Part shown: positions 61,906 through 64,000 of the stretch, one piece after another
Layout of the letters: every line of letters starts with the position of its first letter
How positions within the stretch are numbered: position 1 is the first letter of the stretch
Source: Kribbella jiaozuonensis
GTDB lineage: Bacteria > Actinomycetota > Actinomycetes > Propionibacteriales > Kribbellaceae
Direction: 5' to 3'
DNA length: 64,000 nucleotides
Assembly: GCF_005233875.1 (NCBI RefSeq)
Contig: NZ_SZPZ01000002.1
Coordinates: forward strand, 744,001-808,000
The notes under the pieces: model-generated
Told to the model about the DNA's origin: nothing
What the model saw: only the letters and a program-made list of their open reading frames with translations
Database searches by the model: none
Position numbers and translations under genes: made by a program

Positions 61906-62384
61906 CTCGGCTCCGCGGTCAGATACACCGGCGTCGGATCGGGGGAGAGGGCGTTCTGGATGGACGCCTGCTCCCGGTCCGTCAGCTCGGGCAGGTCGTT
62001 CAGCGGCCACCAGCGGACGTCGAGAGACTCGTCGTCGTTGACCCGCGGCTCGCCGCGCAGCGGGCGGCAGCGAAAGCACAGGTCGAGGAACTGGACCTGG
62101 TCGCCGTTCGGGTAGCTGGCCGGCGGGAGCGACTCGAGACTGACCAGGCGCACGATCTCGGCCTCGACGGCAGTCTCCTCCTGGATCTCGCGGATCAGGC
62201 CGACAGCCGGCTGCTCGCCGGGCTCGAGGATGCCGGAAACCAGGCTCCAGCGGCCGTTGTCGGCACGCCGTACCAGCAGGACCTGTTCATGCTCGTCCAG
62301 GACCACGGCGGTGACGCCGGTCAGCCACAGCAGGTCGTGGCCGATCTTCTCGCGCAGGTCGAGGATGAACTTCGGTGTCGGCAT
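61902..62384 (-). CDS. NUDIX hydrolase
   Basis: A 160-residue pyrophosphohydrolase. The NUDIX box is complete: GILEPGEQPAVGL then IREIQEETAVE, matching Gx5Ex7REUxEExGU with Ala at the Gly position. The preceding LLVRRADNGRWSLV is the usual strand. A C-terminal RWWPLNDLPEL block is common in nucleotide-processing members. The ATG at 62384 is used because TAGGGT lies seven bases upstream; an in-frame extension to 62474 would cross the promoter. Substrate unknown; oxidised nucleotides or ADP-ribose derivatives are possible. Confidence 0.88.
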   Translation of the reverse strand: MPTPKFILDLREKIGHDLLWLTGVTAVVLDEHEQVLLVRRADNGRWSLVSGILEPGEQPAVGLIREIQEETAVEAEIVRLVSLESLPPASYPNGDQVQFLDLCFRCRPLRGEPRVNDDESLDVRWWPLNDLPELTDREQASIQNALSPDPTPVYLTAEPS

Positions 62385-62391
62385 GCCCAGC

Positions 62392-62397
62392 ACCCTA
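62392..62397 (-). promoter_or_regulatory. -10 hexamer TAGGGT for the NUDIX gene
   Basis: On the minus strand TAGGGT is seven bases before the ATG at 62384; no ribosome binding site is present. Confidence 0.4.
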
Positions 62398-62452
62398 TAG
62401 AACGGCCCGGCGCGGGTTTCTTGACGCAAGAAAGTTGGATCGTCCAGCGCAA

Positions 62453-62470
62453 GCGGTAAGCGCTTGCCGC
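62453..62470 (+). promoter_or_regulatory. LacI-type operator 1
   Basis: GCGGTAAGCGCTTGCCGC is a palindrome with one mismatched pair around the core AAGCGCTT, the usual centre of LacI-family operators. It lies 160 bases before the solute-binding protein gene. Confidence 0.65.
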
Positions 62471-62524
62471 GCAAGATACCGACAGTGATGGACCGATCTC
62501 GGTCAGTGCTCGTCGAGGCCTTCC

Positions 62525-62540
62525 GTGCAAGCGCTTTCTA
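62525..62540 (+). promoter_or_regulatory. LacI-type operator 2
   Basis: A second AAGCGCTT core (62529-62536) in GTGCAAGCGCTTTCTA. Its centre is 71 bp from that of operator 1, so one tetrameric repressor could loop the DNA, or two dimers could bind. Confidence 0.6.
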
Positions 62541-62560
62541 TGTCATTCTCCGGGGCAAAG

Positions 62561-62592
62561 ATCCGAGATCCTATCGGATATCGCTCTCGGAT
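62561..62592 (+). promoter_or_regulatory. Inverted repeat in the leader of the solute-binding protein gene
   Basis: ATCCGAGA (62561-62568) and TCTCGGAT (62585-62592) form a perfect inverted repeat over 16 bases, 38 bases before the ATG. TCGGATAT also occurs twice here as a direct repeat. It may be a leader hairpin or another operator. Confidence 0.35.
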
Positions 62593-62630
62593 ATTTCGTC
62601 TTTTGTTCCGACCAGCCGCCAGGAGGAACC

Positions 62631-64000
62631 ATGCCGAACGATGACGCGCGCCCTGGAGTCAGCCGTCGATCATTGATCGCGGGAGCACTCGGCCTGACCG
62701 CGGCGACTGCCGGCGGCGGCCTGCTCAGCGGGTGCAGCGGCAAGAGCAACGCCGGCGCCGCGGCCGCAGGTGCCGGCGAGGCCGCTCCGAGCGTGACGCT
62801 CGGCCCGAAGCTGACCACCGTGCAGTACCCGGAGGGGTATGTCGGGCCGGTCGCCCGCACGCTGAAACCGCTCACAACCGAGAAGGTCACGTTCAAGATC
62901 GTCGTCCAGCAGGACGTGACGATCGGCGACTGGAAGACCAACGCGTTCACGAAGTGGCTCGAGCAGAAGACCGGTGTGCACATCGAGTGGAGCCAGATCG
63001 GCGGCACCGACGACGACGTGATGACCAAGGTCAACGCGATGATCGCGGCCGGCGACATCCCGGACGCGTTCCTCGGGATCGGGTTCACCCGCTCCCAGCT
63101 CTTCCTGTACGGCGCACAGGGACTGTTCACCGACGTCGGGCAGCACCTCGACGCCTATGCGCTGAACCTGCAGCAGGCGATGAAGGACTACCCGGAGACC
63201 CGCAAGCTGATCCAGGCGCCGGACAAGAAGATCTACTCGTTCCCGGGGATCAACGACTGCTTCCACTGCCGGGCCATCGACGGCCGCGCGTGGCTGAACG
63301 TCGACTGGATCAAGCAGGTCGGGCTGGCGATGCCGAAGACCACCGACGAGTTCCGCGAAGTACTGCGTGCGTTCAAGAAGGCGGACCTGGCCGGCAACGG
63401 TAAGACCATCCCGTTCGCGGGCTACAACGAGGCTCCGATCGACCCGTTCTTCATGAACGCGTTCCTCTACGATCCGGGCGAGCCGTGGCTGGTGGTCAAG
63501 GACGGCAAGGTCGACGTCGCGTTCGACAAGGACGAGTGGCGCGAGGGCCTGAAGTACGTGAACGGCCTCTACAAGGAAGGGCTGATCAGCCGGGACGTCT
63601 TCACCGCCGATGGCGACCAGTTGAAGCGGTACGGCAACGCGCCGGGCAAGCCGCTGATCGGCGGCGCCCGGTCGAACTACTGGGGCAACTTCCTCGACAT
63701 CGACCAGAAGGACCCGAACGCCCGCTGGCGTCAGTACGAGGCCTGCCCGCCGCTGAAGGGTCCGAACGGCGTCCAGTACGCCGCCTGGGACTACCTCACC
63801 GTCGGCGTCGAGGTCGCGCATCTGGTGATCACGAAGAAGTGCGCCAAGCCGGATCTGCTGGTCCAGTGGGCCGACGCGCAGTACGAGCTGGAGGCGATCC
63901 TGCGCGGGTACGGCGGCCCGAAGTTCGCGTGGGCGAAGAAGGGCGATCTCGGGATCAACGGCAAGCAGGCGGTCTACGGCTTCGACGCGACCTGGAACTC
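62631..64000 (+). CDS. Extracellular solute-binding lipoprotein, sugar ABC type (partial)
   Basis: The reading frame is open from the ATG at 62631 (AGGAGG at 62621-62626) to the right edge, about 456 residues. The N-terminus has SRRSLIAGALG, a twin-arginine motif, and a lipobox LLSGCSG (Cys near 34), so it is probably a Tat-exported lipoprotein. Family 1 binding-protein features follow: FTKWLEQKTGVHIEWSQIG, MIAAGDIPDAFLGIG, and WLNVDWIKQVGLAMPKTTDE. The two LacI-type operators upstream point to carbohydrate control. Permease genes would be expected beyond the window. Confidence 0.88.
   Translation, partial: MPNDDARPGVSRRSLIAGALGLTAATAGGGLLSGCSGKSNAGAAAAGAGEAAPSVTLGPKLTTVQYPEGYVGPVARTLKPLTTEKVTFKIVVQQDVTIGDWKTNAFTKWLEQKTGVHIEWSQIGGTDDDVMTKVNAMIAAGDIPDAFLGIGFTRSQLFLYGAQGLFTDVGQHLDAYALNLQQAMKDYPETRKLIQAPDKKIYSFPGINDCFHCRAIDGRAWLNVDWIKQVGLAMPKTTDEFREVLRAFKKADLAGNGKTIPFAGYNEAPIDPFFMNAFLYDPGEPWLVVKDGKVDVAFDKDEWREGLKYVNGLYKEGLISRDVFTADGDQLKRYGNAPGKPLIGGARSNYWGNFLDIDQKDPNARWRQYEACPPLKGPNGVQYAAWDYLTVGVEVAHLVITKKCAKPDLLVQWADAQYELEAILRGYGGPKFAWAKKGDLGINGKQAVYGFDATWN

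Overview
The window looks like chromosomal DNA of a high-GC actinobacterium of the Propionibacteriales, most like Kribbella. This is inferred from codon use, frequent GTG/TTG starts, dense ATGA/GTGA gene overlaps, and gene order, not from a database search. The backbone order hisF ... hisI-trpE-(Trp membrane protein)-trpC-trpB-trpA-lgt-gltB-gltD-pyk-pdtaR-livJHMGF-polA is the arrangement known from other Actinobacteria such as Mycobacterium and Streptomyces. Accessory genes are set into it at several points.

Layout. 1-2.2 kb: a partial ArsR-type regulator, an M29 aminopeptidase and hisF. 2.2-23.3 kb: about 21 kb of accessory genes that separate hisF from hisI. It holds two MarR regulators, a DHA2 drug exporter with its operators, an ArsR-type regulator with an MFS permease, an ECF sigma factor with a membrane partner, two paralogous tandem-GNAT acetyltransferases, a D-Ala-D-Ala carboxypeptidase, a secreted GH43 enzyme, a membrane phosphodiesterase, an MBL hydrolase, a DedA protein, a TIGR03085 protein, a heterodimeric ABC exporter, a cysteine-less HesB-like protein, another GNAT and an M19 dipeptidase. 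23.3-32.6 kb: hisI and the trp genes, then a thiol-redox set (SCO1, MauE/DoxX, DsbA-like), lgt and a VIT-type metal transporter. 32.6-39 kb: a membrane protein, ACC deaminase directly behind a large AfsR-type regulator, a divergent kinase-like protein, and a decayed phosphotransferase gene. 39.2-48.4 kb: gltBD, a membrane metallophosphoesterase and pyk. 48.4-50.4 kb: a small insert-like locus with an 82-bp tandem repeat, then a tRNA with CAA anticodon flanked by two divergent paralogues that each carry an HTH and two LAGLIDADG-like motifs. 50.4-57.2 kb: the ANTAR response regulator and a branched-chain amino acid ABC transporter. 57.2-64 kb: DUF554, GNAT, thioesterase, polA, NUDIX and the start of a sugar-type solute-binding lipoprotein behind two LacI-type operators.

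How the genes work together. The core supplies histidine, tryptophan and glutamate, glycolysis, lipoprotein maturation, amino acid uptake and DNA repair. Much of the accessory content is export, sensing and small-molecule modification, which suits a soil or rhizosphere actinomycete; the ACC deaminase fits that. Many genes with no Shine-Dalgarno have a TANNNT hexamer exactly six bases before the start codon, which points to widespread leaderless transcription and decided several starts here.

The most unusual items are the tRNA/LAGLIDADG locus, the His/Asp/Cys-rich linker of the AfsR-type regulator, the repeat-expanded insert in one GNAT protein, and the livJ leader with mutually exclusive hairpins next to the ANTAR gene.
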